DNA of 7,194 nt from Chloroflexota bacterium (GTDB taxonomy: Bacteria; Chloroflexota; Anaerolineae; VGOG01): positions 1-7,194 of the forward strand of contig JAUWYT010000074.1 of assembly GCA_030615705.1 (NCBI GenBank), written 5' to 3'. The notes beneath the pieces were generated by a model, which worked only from the letters and a program-made list of their open reading frames with translations, was not told where the DNA came from and did no database searches. Shown piece after piece: positions 1 through 5,801 of this stretch; the stretch's first letter is position 1, and every line of letters begins with the position of its first letter. Position numbers and translations under genes: made by a program.

Positions 1-392
1 AAAAGATCAACATCGCCCATGGGCCTCAGGGCGATGTCCGGATAGACCGTCCCCGCCAGGGCAGCCCCCTTCAGAAGGGTCGCCTGAAGGCTCTCGCTCC
101 GGAAGAGCTCGAGGATGGCGCCGAGTTCATGGTAGGTCAAGATATTCCGGGCCAGACTGGCAAAGTATTGCCCTCGTAGGGAATGGAGGAGCGGAGCAGA
201 AATGCCATCAGCACCCCTCTCCTTAAGCTCGGCGTAGAGCAGCGGGCCAACGCCGTGACGCAGAGCGGCGTTACACAATTGATCCCAGCTTACGCTTCCC
301 GCCCCTGGTTCCTGGGCCACTATTTCGGCGTTGTCATCCCCATCGAGCCTGAGGTAGGCAAGCAACGCCTGCTCTGATTGGGTTAGCGACAT
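1..392 (-). CDS. Nucleotidyltransferase family protein (PF14907-like), N-terminal part, cut by window edge
   Basis: Reverse-strand reading gives 130 intact codons from ATG at 392 to the left edge, with no stop. The protein starts MSLTQSEQALLAYL. Residues 106-112 read LLKGAAL and residues 117-130 read YPDIALRPMGDVDL. This pair, a 'LKG.aLa' segment followed by 'YpD..lRpmgDvDLL', is the signature of the uncharacterised nucleotidyltransferase family (Pfam NTP_transf_5, PF14907), in which the D-x-D (here D127, D129) is the presumed metal-binding pair of a polymerase-beta fold. The substrate is not known for the family. It lies 48 nt after trpS on the same strand, probably as the last gene seen of the ugd-acpS-trpS operon. 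No good Shine-Dalgarno precedes ATG 392. An in-frame ATG at 428 would add 12 residues and is equally without a Shine-Dalgarno, so the start is uncertain. The family call is fairly secure; the biological role is unknown. Confidence 0.8.
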   Translation of the reverse strand, partial: MSLTQSEQALLAYLRLDGDDNAEIVAQEPGAGSVSWDQLCNAALRHGVGPLLYAELKERGADGISAPLLHSLRGQYFASLARNILTYHELGAILELFRSESLQATLLKGAALAGTVYPDIALRPMGDVDL

Positions 393-440
393 GGCATGAA
401 ACCAGATAAGAGGATCCCTGCATCTCATACTGGGTGCAGC

Positions 441-1427
441 TTACGGAAGGCCAACCTTCTCCTTCACCTCAGCCAGTGTCTCAGCAGCGATGACCCGAGC
501 ACGGGCAGCCCCGTCGGCCAGGACCTGCCAGACGTGATCGGGATCAGCGGCCAGCTCTGCCCGATGGGCCCGGAAGGGAGCGAAGTGATCGGCCAGGTCC
601 CTGGCGAACCACTCCTTGTGCTCCACACAGCCGATGGCCGCGCTGCGGCAATCGGCCTCGATTTCGTCTATGGCCTCGGGATCGCGCAAGAAATGCTTGT
701 GTAATTGGAAGACGTTGCAGATCTCGGGATGGCCGGGGTCGGTGCGATATTGACGGGCGGGGTCGGTGACCATAGTCATCACCCGCTCCAGGATCTCCTC
801 GGGCGAGGTAGCCAACTCGATGTGATTGTTCAGGGACTTGCTCATCTTGTTGATCCCGTCAGTGCCAAGCACCCGGGGGAAATCAGTCAGTTTCATCTGG
901 GGCTCAACGAGGGTCTCCCCGAAGTGGTAATTGAAGCGGCGCACGATCTCGCGAGTGAATTCCAGGTGAGGAGCCTGATCCTCGCCTACGGGCACTATGT
1001 CGGCCTTGTAGAGGGTAATGTCAGCGGCCATCAGCACCGGGTATCCCAGCAGGCCATAGTTTACGTTATCGGGTTGTTGGCGGGCCTTCTCTTTGAAGGT
1101 GGGGAGCCTCGTAAGCCAGCCCATGGGCGTGACCATAGAGAGGATGGTGTGCAGCTCTGTCACCTGGGGCACGTGGGACTGGACGAAGATGATAGTGCTC
1201 TCCGGGTCCATCCCCGCCGCCAGCCAGTCTAGTACCATCTCGGAGGTGTGTTCCCTGAGGTACTCTGTATCCTTCAAGGTGGTCAGGGCGTGCAGATCAA
1301 CCACACAGTAGATGCAGTCGTAGTCATGCTGCAGGGCCACGTAATTTCGGACAGCGCCAAGGTAATTGCCCAGATGCTGGCGGCCCGTGGGCCGCGCACC
1401 TGAGAAAACCCGTCCCTTCTTTTCCAT
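441..1427 (-). CDS. trpS: Tryptophanyl-tRNA synthetase (TrpS)
   Basis: Class I aminoacyl-tRNA synthetase that charges tRNA-Trp with tryptophan using ATP in the cytoplasm. The 328-aa product is the normal length for bacterial TrpS. The N-terminus has the TrpS-type opening VFSGARPTGRQHLGN with the HIGH-equivalent HLGN at residues 18-21. Residues 146-154 read PVGEDQAPH, the conserved segment near the active site, and KMSKS is complete at 194-198. The ATG start is supported by GGGAGG at 1436-1441 with 8 nt spacing. The gene follows acpS by 39 nt and precedes a nucleotidyltransferase gene by 48 nt, all on the minus strand. I see no T-box or trp leader in the short gap upstream, so expression probably follows the operon. 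The gene looks intact and the call is very sure. Confidence 0.97.
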   Translation of the reverse strand: MEKKGRVFSGARPTGRQHLGNYLGAVRNYVALQHDYDCIYCVVDLHALTTLKDTEYLREHTSEMVLDWLAAGMDPESTIIFVQSHVPQVTELHTILSMVTPMGWLTRLPTFKEKARQQPDNVNYGLLGYPVLMAADITLYKADIVPVGEDQAPHLEFTREIVRRFNYHFGETLVEPQMKLTDFPRVLGTDGINKMSKSLNNHIELATSPEEILERVMTMVTDPARQYRTDPGHPEICNVFQLHKHFLRDPEAIDEIEADCRSAAIGCVEHKEWFARDLADHFAPFRAHRAELAADPDHVWQVLADGAARARVIAAETLAEVKEKVGLP

Positions 1428-1466
1428 TCATCAAACCTCCCTTCCCCGCATCAAACTGCAATTCAC

Positions 1467-1919
1467 TCATTTCCCAGCCGCCATCACGAGGGCCACTGCA
1501 TAATCACGCGAGTGGGAAAGGCTGATGGCGAACTCGGACAGGCCCAACTCCTCGGCCCGCGCCTTGGCTCGCCCGTGCAAACGAAGCAGAGGTTTGCCCC
1601 GCTCGTCACAGAGGATCTCCATCTCTTGCCAGGCGATGCCCCGAATCCCCGTGCCAAGGGCTTTGGAGACAGCTTCTTTAGCGGCGAATCGGGCAGCCAG
1701 CTCCGGCACCCGCCCTTGGCAATGAGCTTGCTCCGTTGGGGTGTACACTCGCTGGAGGAAACGCTCGCCGTGCCGTCGCAAGGCGGCCTCGATGCGCTCG
1801 ATCTCGATGATGTCCACCCCAACGGAGAAAAGACACGGTGGACCGGCGGATTGGGAAACCGGGGACGGTTTACCCTCCCCAACCTCATCTGCCAATTTGC
1901 AGGTGCACCAATCTATCAT
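1467..1919 (-). CDS. acpS: Holo-[acyl-carrier-protein] synthase (AcpS)
   Basis: Transfers 4'-phosphopantetheine from coenzyme A to the active serine of acyl carrier protein, activating it for fatty acid synthesis. [10 protein letters not shown] at residues 34-43 carries the Mg-binding Asp (D36). [15 protein letters not shown] at 77-91 carries the second acidic ligand (E82), and [13 protein letters not shown] near residues 133-145 is the C-terminal family motif. The 150-aa product is about 25-30 residues longer than typical AcpS, because a Cys- and Pro-containing segment precedes GVDIIE. The start at 1919 is supported by an ATGA overlap with the ugd stop and a GAGG just upstream (1924-1927, 4-nt spacer). 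No ATG, GTG or TTG lies at the usual family start position: GTG codons at residues 13 and 35 exist, but the latter would remove part of the first strand. The extension therefore seems to be translated. Translational coupling to ugd is likely. Confidence 0.93.
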   Translation of the reverse strand: MIDWCTCKLADEVGEGKPSPVSQSAGPPCLFSVGVDIIEIERIEAALRRHGERFLQRVYTPTEQAHCQGRVPELAARFAAKEAVSKALGTGIRGIAWQEMEILCDERGKPLLRLHGRAKARAEELGLSEFAISLSHSRDYAVALVMAAGK

Positions 1920-3229
1920 ACCACCTCATTGTAGCCGCGTCCCATGCCGCGATGGATGAAGCCCATCTCCTGCATCCTCCTGGGATCGTAGATGTTGCGG
2001 CCATCCAACAGGATCGGCTGGCGCATGGATGACTTGATCCGCATCATGTCCAATTGCTTGAACTCGTTCCATTCGGTCACCAGGATCAGGGCATCCGCAT
2101 CCTCAGCTACAGCGTACGGATTCTCGCAGTAGTTGACGTCGGTCAATAGCCGTTTGGCCGTCTCCATGGCTTGCGGATCGTAAGCCTTGATCTGCGCCCC
2201 CTCGTGCTGGAGCATGTGGATGATCTCGATGGAGGGCGCATCCCGCATATCATCGGTGTTTGGCTTGAAGGCCAGGCCAAGGATGCCGATGGTCTTTCCC
2301 CGGAAGCCACCCAGCATGTCCCGCAGCTTCTGGATCACCCTTTTGCGCTGGTCGTAGTTGATGTCCGTCACCGCCCGCAGCAACTGGGGGTGGCACCCGT
2401 GGGTGGCCGCCATGTGGGCCAGGGCTTTCACGTCCTTGGGAAAACAACTACCCCCCCAGCCTACACCTGCCCCCAGGAACAGCGGCCCGATGCGCTGATC
2501 CATGCCCATGCCGCGGGCCACTTCCGTCACGTCAGCTCCCAGCGCCTCGCAGATGTTCGCTATCTCGTTGATGAACGAAATCTTGGTAGCCAGGAAAGCG
2601 TTGGAGGCGTACTTGATCATCTCCGCCGTGCGCAGGTCGGTGATGATGATCGGAGCTTGCAGGGGGTAGTATAATTCGGCCACCCGCTGCGCCGCCCCCG
2701 GATCCAGTGAGCCCAAGACAATGCGATCGGGGTTCATGAAGTCGTAGACGCCCGAGCCCTCCCGCAGGAACTCGGGGTTGGAGACCACCGAGAAGTCTAT
2801 ATCGTCGTCGGGCATGTTCTCCCTGACGATGTCGGCTACCCAGTCGCCGGTGCCGATCGGCACAGTGCTCTTGTTGACGATGATGATGGGTTGGCGCAGG
2901 CGCTTGGCTATGCCCTCCGACGCCTGGTTGACGTGGGCCAAATCAGCTTCGCCCTCAGCACCGGAAGGAGTGCCAACCGCGATGAGCACAAACTCCACAT
3001 CTTTCAGAGCCTCGTCATAAGAGGTGGTGAAATCCAGGCGTCCGGCCGCATAGTTGCGCCGCACGATCTCCTCCAGCCCGGGCTCATAAATGGGCATGAT
3101 GCCCGTCTTGAGGTTGTCGGACTTCGATTCATTACGGTTGAGGCAGATCACGTGATTGCCCAGATCGGCCAGGCAGGCCCCGCTTACCAATCCGACGTAG
3201 CCAACGCCGATTACGCAGATGTTTCTCAT
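1916..3229 (-). CDS. ugd: UDP-glucose 6-dehydrogenase
   Basis: Oxidises UDP-glucose to UDP-glucuronate with two NAD+, supplying sugar precursors for surface polysaccharides. With the ATG at 3229 the product is 437 aa, normal for the family. The N-terminus [13 protein letters not shown] holds the Rossmann GxGxxG (residues 8-13). [10 protein letters not shown] and SNPEFLREG segments follow, then [11 protein letters not shown] with K206 and N210, and [10 protein letters not shown] with catalytic C262, K265 and D266. The C-terminal UDP-binding domain includes [17 protein letters not shown] longer reading from ATG 3250 is possible but would translate the Shine-Dalgarno itself (3237-3242), so 3229 is preferred. 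It is first in the minus-strand operon, overlapping acpS by 4 nt, with a promoter at 3266-3294. No other polysaccharide gene is in view. UDP-N-acetylmannosamine dehydrogenase-like specificity is less likely but not excluded by sequence alone. Confidence 0.94.
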   Translation of the reverse strand: MRNICVIGVGYVGLVSGACLADLGNHVICLNRNESKSDNLKTGIMPIYEPGLEEIVRRNYAAGRLDFTTSYDEALKDVEFVLIAVGTPSGAEGEADLAHVNQASEGIAKRLRQPIIIVNKSTVPIGTGDWVADIVRENMPDDDIDFSVVSNPEFLREGSGVYDFMNPDRIVLGSLDPGAAQRVAELYYPLQAPIIITDLRTAEMIKYASNAFLATKISFINEIANICEALGADVTEVARGMGMDQRIGPLFLGAGVGWGGSCFPKDVKALAHMAATHGCHPQLLRAVTDINYDQRKRVIQKLRDMLGGFRGKTIGILGLAFKPNTDDMRDAPSIEIIHMLQHEGAQIKAYDPQAMETAKRLLTDVNYCENPYAVAEDADALILVTEWNEFKQLDMMRIKSSMRQPILLDGRNIYDPRRMQEMGFIHRGMGRGYNEVV

Positions 3230-3236
3230 TGAAAAT

Positions 3237-3242
3237 CCTCCC
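3237..3242 (-). promoter_or_regulatory. Ribosome binding site of ugd (decides the start)
   Basis: On the minus strand GGGAGG lies 7 nt before ATG 3229 (extended AAAGGGAGGA at 3236-3245). This ideal spacing favours the shorter 437-aa product over the in-frame ATG at 3250, which lies upstream of the site and would encode it as Lys-Gly-Gly. Confidence 0.8.
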
Positions 3243-3265
3243 TTTCTCATAATCTCAGCGAGCTA

Positions 3266-3294
3266 ATGATACCACATTTTTCGCTTTTTGGCTA
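3266..3294 (-). promoter_or_regulatory. Predicted sigma70-type promoter for ugd-acpS-trpS operon
   Basis: Minus-strand -35 box TAGCCA (3289-3294, 4 of 6 matches to TTGACA), a 17-nt spacer, and -10 box TATCAT (3266-3271, 5 of 6 matches to TATAAT). The -10 is preceded by TGG, an extended -10 element. Transcription would begin near 3259, leaving a leader of about 30 nt before ATG 3229. The -35 box overlaps the palindrome GGCTAGCC (3290-3297). The prediction rests on consensus match and position only. Confidence 0.55.
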
Positions 3295-3299
3295 GCCGC

Positions 3300-3328
3300 T
3301 TGTCGAGAAAGGACAAAAGTTGTACAAT
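3300..3328 (+). promoter_or_regulatory. Predicted sigma70-type promoter for tsaE-tsaB-rimI
   Basis: Plus-strand -35 box TTGTCG (3300-3305, 4 of 6 matches), exactly 17 nt spacer, and -10 box TACAAT (3323-3328, 5 of 6 matches). The expected transcription start is near 3335, giving a leader of about 16-25 nt to the GTG codons at 3351 and 3360. It is back to back with the ugd promoter. If correct, it rules out the upstream TTG at 3288 as the tsaE start. Confidence 0.5.
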
Positions 3329-3350
3329 AAGAGAACCTTCAGGTAGTGGG

Positions 3351-3863
3351 GTGTACAAGGTGGCTCCTGTACTGGATGAACGCAGCTTGGACTTCATCAG
3401 CCACAGCGAGGCTCAGACGCGGCGACTTGGCGCTAGATTGGGGGAGCTCTTGCAAGGCGGCGATGTGGTTTGTTTGGTGGGCGAGTTAGGCGCGGGTAAA
3501 ACGTGCCTGGCCCAGGGCATCGGACGGGGCCTGGGAATCGAAGGGCCTATCACCAGCCCCAGCTTCACCTTGATCAACGAGTACAAGCAAAAGCAAGCGA
3601 TGCTGCCATTCTACCACATCGACCTATACCGCATAGGGGAGGCAAAAGAAGCCCTGGCGCTGGGCCTCGAGGAATACCTCTACGGTAAAGCAGCCTGCGT
3701 CGTCGAGTGGGCCGACCGAGCACCAGAGGCTCTACCTGCTGAGCACCTGTGGATCGACCTCCGGCACATAGACGAGACCAAGCGCGGTCTGCTGATGAAA
3801 GCTGTGGGAAAGCGCTACGAGGAACTGCTGCGGGAATTCAAGCGAAGAGCCTTTGGGATCTAG
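3351..3863 (+). CDS. tsaE: tRNA threonylcarbamoyladenosine biosynthesis ATPase TsaE
   Basis: ATPase partner of the TsaB-TsaD complex that makes N6-threonylcarbamoyladenosine at position 37 of ANN-decoding tRNAs. With GTG 3351 the product is 170 aa, close to the usual 150-165. Walker A GELGAGKT is at residues 44-51, SPSFTLINEY at 69-78, HIDLYR at 89-94, and the family hallmark VVEWADR at 117-123. The open frame extends up to a TTG at 3288, but that codon lies upstream of the predicted promoter and yields a basic leader atypical for the family. GTG 3351 follows AGG at 3341-3343 by 7 nt. GTG 3360, which follows GGGG by 8 nt, is an alternative that removes three residues. It is first in a plus-strand run with tsaB and rimI. 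Identity is very sure, the start moderately so. Confidence 0.93.
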   Translation: MYKVAPVLDERSLDFISHSEAQTRRLGARLGELLQGGDVVCLVGELGAGKTCLAQGIGRGLGIEGPITSPSFTLINEYKQKQAMLPFYHIDLYRIGEAKEALALGLEEYLYGKAACVVEWADRAPEALPAEHLWIDLRHIDETKRGLLMKAVGKRYEELLREFKRRAFGI

Positions 3864-4042
3864 AACCAGACTGATCTCAAGGAATAAGCGTTCACGTGGG
3901 GGGCCAACAAACCTCCCCGAAAGCTCGAAATCGGCCTGGCGTGGGTGGCAAGCTTCGTAAAAGGAGCATGTGCGCGCGGACAATGCACTGCTGAAGCTCT
4001 CGGGGAGGTGGTGCTGAACGGTTACCTCAAGGAGACAGTCCA
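3864..4042 (+). other. Gap between tsaE and tsaB with potential alternative RNA pairings
   Basis: This 179-nt stretch has no convincing gene. It holds an imperfect inverted repeat: 3911-3926 pairs with 3994-4009 at 14 of 16 positions, including 10 uninterrupted pairs (ACCTCCCCGA with TCGGGGAGGT). The left arm can instead form a local GGGG/CCCC hairpin (3898-3901 with 3915-3918), and the right arm can instead pair GAGGT (4005-4009) with ACCTC (4024-4028), immediately before the tsaB Shine-Dalgarno. Mutually exclusive pairings of this kind can be regulatory, but no known riboswitch or T-box motif was recognised. No U-run follows any of the stems, so a simple intrinsic terminator is not supported. 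Confidence 0.35.
4029..4034 (+). promoter_or_regulatory. Ribosome binding site of tsaB (supports a TTG start)
   Basis: AAGGAG lies 8 nt before TTG 4043. There is no ATG or GTG in frame near the family's usual N-terminus, and the peptide following the TTG (LLAIDTAT) is the expected TsaB beginning, so the site supports initiation at TTG. Confidence 0.75.
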
Positions 4043-4708
4043 TTGCTTTTGGCTATTGACACAGCTACGCGAATGCCTAGTTTGGCGCTGTATGACGGGG
4101 AGTGTGTGCTGGGCGAAGAGACATGGCGCTCGGCAGACGGCCACACGGTGGAACTCGTGCCCAGCCTGGTGGGTATGTTAGAGCGACAAAGGGTCTTGCC
4201 CTCCGAGTTAAGGGGGATAGCTGTGGCTTTGGGCCCTGGCTCCTTCACCGGGCTGCGCATCGGGCTAGGCGTGGCTAAGGGTCTGGCCCTAACCCTGGCC
4301 ATACCGCTCGTGGGGATACCGACATTAGATGCCCTGGTCTATGCCCAAGGGCGTAAGCGAGGCCCTGTGTGCGCCGTGCTGCAAGCCGGTCGGGAACGGG
4401 TTTGCGCCGCTTTTTATCGGCGGAGGCGGGGGCAGTGGCAAAGGCAGGGGGACTATCGCCTGACAACGTTGGATGAGTTGTGCGCCGATATCGAAACCCG
4501 GACATTTTTCTGCGGGGAGATAGACGCCCAGGCCACTGAACTGTTGCGAGAGCGTCTGGGCGCAAAGGCCGTAGTGGCCTCGCCAGCCTCCTCCCTGCGC
4601 CGGGCGGGGTATCTGGCAGAGCTGGGCTGGCAACGCCTGGAAAGAGGTGAGGTGGATGATCCCGCCACTCTGGCCCCCATCTATGTTCGCCACCCTCCGA
4701 TACGGTAA
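4043..4708 (+). CDS. tsaB: tRNA threonylcarbamoyladenosine biosynthesis protein TsaB
   Basis: Non-catalytic ASKHA-fold partner that dimerises with TsaD and, with TsaE, transfers the threonylcarbamoyl group to tRNA A37. The 221-aa product is normal for TsaB. It opens with MLLAIDTATRMPSLAL, the phosphate-1-like loop, then VALGPGSFTGLRIGL (residues 61-75), the strongest family signature, and GIPTLDAL (91-98). In the segment usually reading 'DARRgEVY' this protein has QAGRERVCAAFY, so the usual Asp is not present. The start is TTG, supported by AAGGAG 8 nt upstream. It follows tsaE by 179 nt and precedes rimI by 6 nt. TsaD is not in the window. A confident call. Confidence 0.93.
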   Translation: MLLAIDTATRMPSLALYDGECVLGEETWRSADGHTVELVPSLVGMLERQRVLPSELRGIAVALGPGSFTGLRIGLGVAKGLALTLAIPLVGIPTLDALVYAQGRKRGPVCAVLQAGRERVCAAFYRRRRGQWQRQGDYRLTTLDELCADIETRTFFCGEIDAQATELLRERLGAKAVVASPASSLRRAGYLAELGWQRLERGEVDDPATLAPIYVRHPPIR

Positions 4709-4714
4709 TGAAGC

Positions 4715-5326
4715 ATGGACTACACGGGCTTTCCTTATGTCGTCGAACCCATGCGGCTATTAGACATTGGAGAGGTGATGGAGATCGAGCATGACTCTTT
4801 CCCCTCGCCCTGGTCTGCCCGCGCCTACCGTCATGACCTCCTGGAGAACGACCTCTCTCACTATTTCGTCGTTCGCCAGCGTTCGCTGGAGAGGCCAGAG
4901 TTGAGTCTGCTGGCCAGGGTCCGTCGCTCTCTGGGAGTGGGGATACGACCGGCTATCCTCGGGTACGGTGGCTTCTGGCTGATGGCTGGTGAGGCCCATA
5001 TCAGTACTATAGCTGTGCAGCCCAACTGGCGGCGGCGAGGGATCGGTGAGTTGCTATTGGTAGCCATGCTCGATCGAGCTACAGAGCTTGGAGCCGAGAT
5101 AGCCACTTTAGAGGTGCGCGTTTCCAACGTCACAGCCCGGAATCTGTACCACAAATACGGCTTTCAGCAGGTTGGGTTGCGGCGGCGCTATTATCGCGAC
5201 AGGGATGAGGATGCGCTGATCATGTCCACGGAGCGCCTAACCTCGGCCACCTTTCAGAGCCATTTCCAGCAGCTCAAGCAAGTGCTGCGGGAAAGGCTGA
5301 CTCAGAGTTTGGACAAAATACCGTAG
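4715..5326 (+). CDS. rimI: Ribosomal protein S18-alanine N-acetyltransferase (RimI), GNAT family
   Basis: Acetyl-CoA-dependent GNAT enzyme predicted to acetylate the N-terminal alanine of ribosomal protein S18. The early segment MRLLDIGEVMEIEHDSFPSPW (from residue 13) matches RimI. The acetyl-CoA loop RRRGIG is at 106-111. LEVRVSN with E133 and ARNLYHKYGF with Y145 correspond by spacing (12 residues) to the catalytic Glu and Tyr described for RimI. The 203-aa length exceeds the usual 150 or so: there is an Arg-rich insertion around residues 55-80 and a C-terminal tail of about 30 residues after the GNAT core. ATG 4715 is 6 nt after the tsaB stop with only a weak ribosome binding site, and ATG 4751 (residue 13) is a possible shorter start. 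The adjacency tsaE-tsaB-rimI is a common bacterial arrangement. Other GNAT substrates cannot be excluded. Confidence 0.85.
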   Translation: MDYTGFPYVVEPMRLLDIGEVMEIEHDSFPSPWSARAYRHDLLENDLSHYFVVRQRSLERPELSLLARVRRSLGVGIRPAILGYGGFWLMAGEAHISTIAVQPNWRRRGIGELLLVAMLDRATELGAEIATLEVRVSNVTARNLYHKYGFQQVGLRRRYYRDRDEDALIMSTERLTSATFQSHFQQLKQVLRERLTQSLDKIP

Positions 5327-5338
5327 ATGAGGTATAAT
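5310..5338 (+). promoter_or_regulatory. Strong predicted sigma70-type promoter upstream of the small gene and udg
   Basis: -35 TGGACA (5310-5315, 5 of 6), a 17-nt spacer, and -10 TATAAT (5333-5338, 6 of 6). The expected start is near 5345, leaving a leader of about 90 nt before ATG 5438. The promoter overlaps the end of rimI (stop 5324-5326), so the unit beginning at 5438 can be transcribed independently of the t6A genes. It is the best consensus promoter in the window. Confidence 0.65.
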
Positions 5339-5437
5339 TTGGGGTATGGGGGCTATCTTCCCTATGAGCAGGAGAGCCGAGGTAGGTCTTTTGATGGCAC
5401 ATGAACAAGGCTCGGGGTTCTTGGGGAAGGAGGAGCG

Positions 5438-5797
5438 ATGGAAGCGGTTTTGCTTGATGAAAAGCTTGTAGAAAGGCTTCAGAGCTTTTCAGGGGAGACT
5501 GTGCAGGACAAAATCATCTATTTGGCCCGAGAAACGATCGCTGCAAAGTTGAAAGAATGCAACGAACGAATTTTGGATTACGAGTTTCGTTGCGCACGTC
5601 TTTTAACGACTTTAACGCGGCTTGGCATAGAGACGGGATTCCTAACAAGCACTCGTATCAGGTGGAAAGCGATTTCATCGAATGGGAAGCGCTGGAGATG
5701 GAAAAACAATACTGGCTTTCCCTGTGTAGAACCAGCCCTTGAGCAAATCTTGGCGGAAGTGGCAGAGGTGATTGCCCTCTTAATCGAGAGGAGGTAA
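5438..5797 (+). CDS. Small uncharacterised protein, apparently with two compensating frameshifts
   Basis: A 119-aa open frame with a strong AAGGAGG (5427-5433) before its ATG. The N-terminal 50 or so residues (VERLQSFSGETVQDKIIYLARETIAAKL, then NERILDYEFR) and the last 20 (LEQILAEVAEVIALLIERR) look like normal charged helical protein. The middle, roughly residues 53-95, is rich in Arg, Trp, Ser and Asn (for example RWKAISSNGKRWRWKNN) and looks like out-of-frame translation. The frame one base earlier reads coherently there (see 5594-5742). Together the pieces resemble small hypothetical proteins, recalled from thermophilic bacteria and archaea, that have a 'Y-E-x-K-Y-G-x-S-F..F...W....IP..HSYEVE.D..EWEAL' core. 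Such proteins are sometimes near toxin-like genes, but none is present here. Function is unknown. It may be a compensated double-indel allele, a pseudogene, or an assembly error. Its end overlaps the udg ribosome binding site. Confidence 0.6.
   Translation: MEAVLLDEKLVERLQSFSGETVQDKIIYLARETIAAKLKECNERILDYEFRCARLLTTLTRLGIETGFLTSTRIRWKAISSNGKRWRWKNNTGFPCVEPALEQILAEVAEVIALLIERR
5594..5742 (+). other. Displaced reading frame inside the small gene
   Basis: In the frame one base behind the main open frame, codons from about 5594 to 5724 read TSFNDFNAAWHRDGIPNK then HSYQVESDFIEWEALE and MEKQYWLSL, acidic and amphipathic like a real protein, and end at TGA 5740-5742. A single-base loss around 5591-5596 would move the ancestral frame here, and a single-base gain (or equivalent) between about 5722 and 5735 would move it back. 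No classical X-XXY-YYZ slippery heptamer is visible at the first junction. Confidence 0.5.
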
Positions 5798-5801
5798 ACG
5801 C

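Noticed and set aside
705..1232. Long plus-strand open frame opposite trpS
   Set aside because: It is the antisense shadow of a gene with all TrpS motifs and has no ribosome binding site or family signature of its own.
2171..2674. Long plus-strand open frame opposite ugd
   Set aside because: It is an antisense shadow of a codon-biased GC-rich gene. The minus-strand protein carries every catalytic residue of UDP-glucose dehydrogenase.
3936..3966. Sequence GTGGGTGGCAAGC resembling the T-box core (GGGTGGNACCGCG)
   Set aside because: The ACCGCG part is absent, no specifier stem-loop or terminator is visible, and the downstream gene (tsaB) is not a usual T-box target.
3945..4181. Plus-strand open frame spanning the tsaE-tsaB gap and the start of tsaB
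   Set aside because: It runs through tsaB in another frame, its start has no properly spaced ribosome binding site, and the peptide shows no family features.
5346..5471. A 41-codon open frame beginning almost exactly at the predicted transcript start of the 5310-5338 promoter, which could be a leaderless peptide
   Set aside because: No ribosome binding site, no recognisable protein character, and it overlaps the well-supported start at 5438. Chance is the simpler explanation.
5580..5600. Programmed -1 ribosomal frameshifting as the explanation for the frame change in the small gene
   Set aside because: The direction would fit, but no slippery heptamer with the right phase is present before the junction, and a second shift would be needed to return. 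Indels or sequence errors are simpler.
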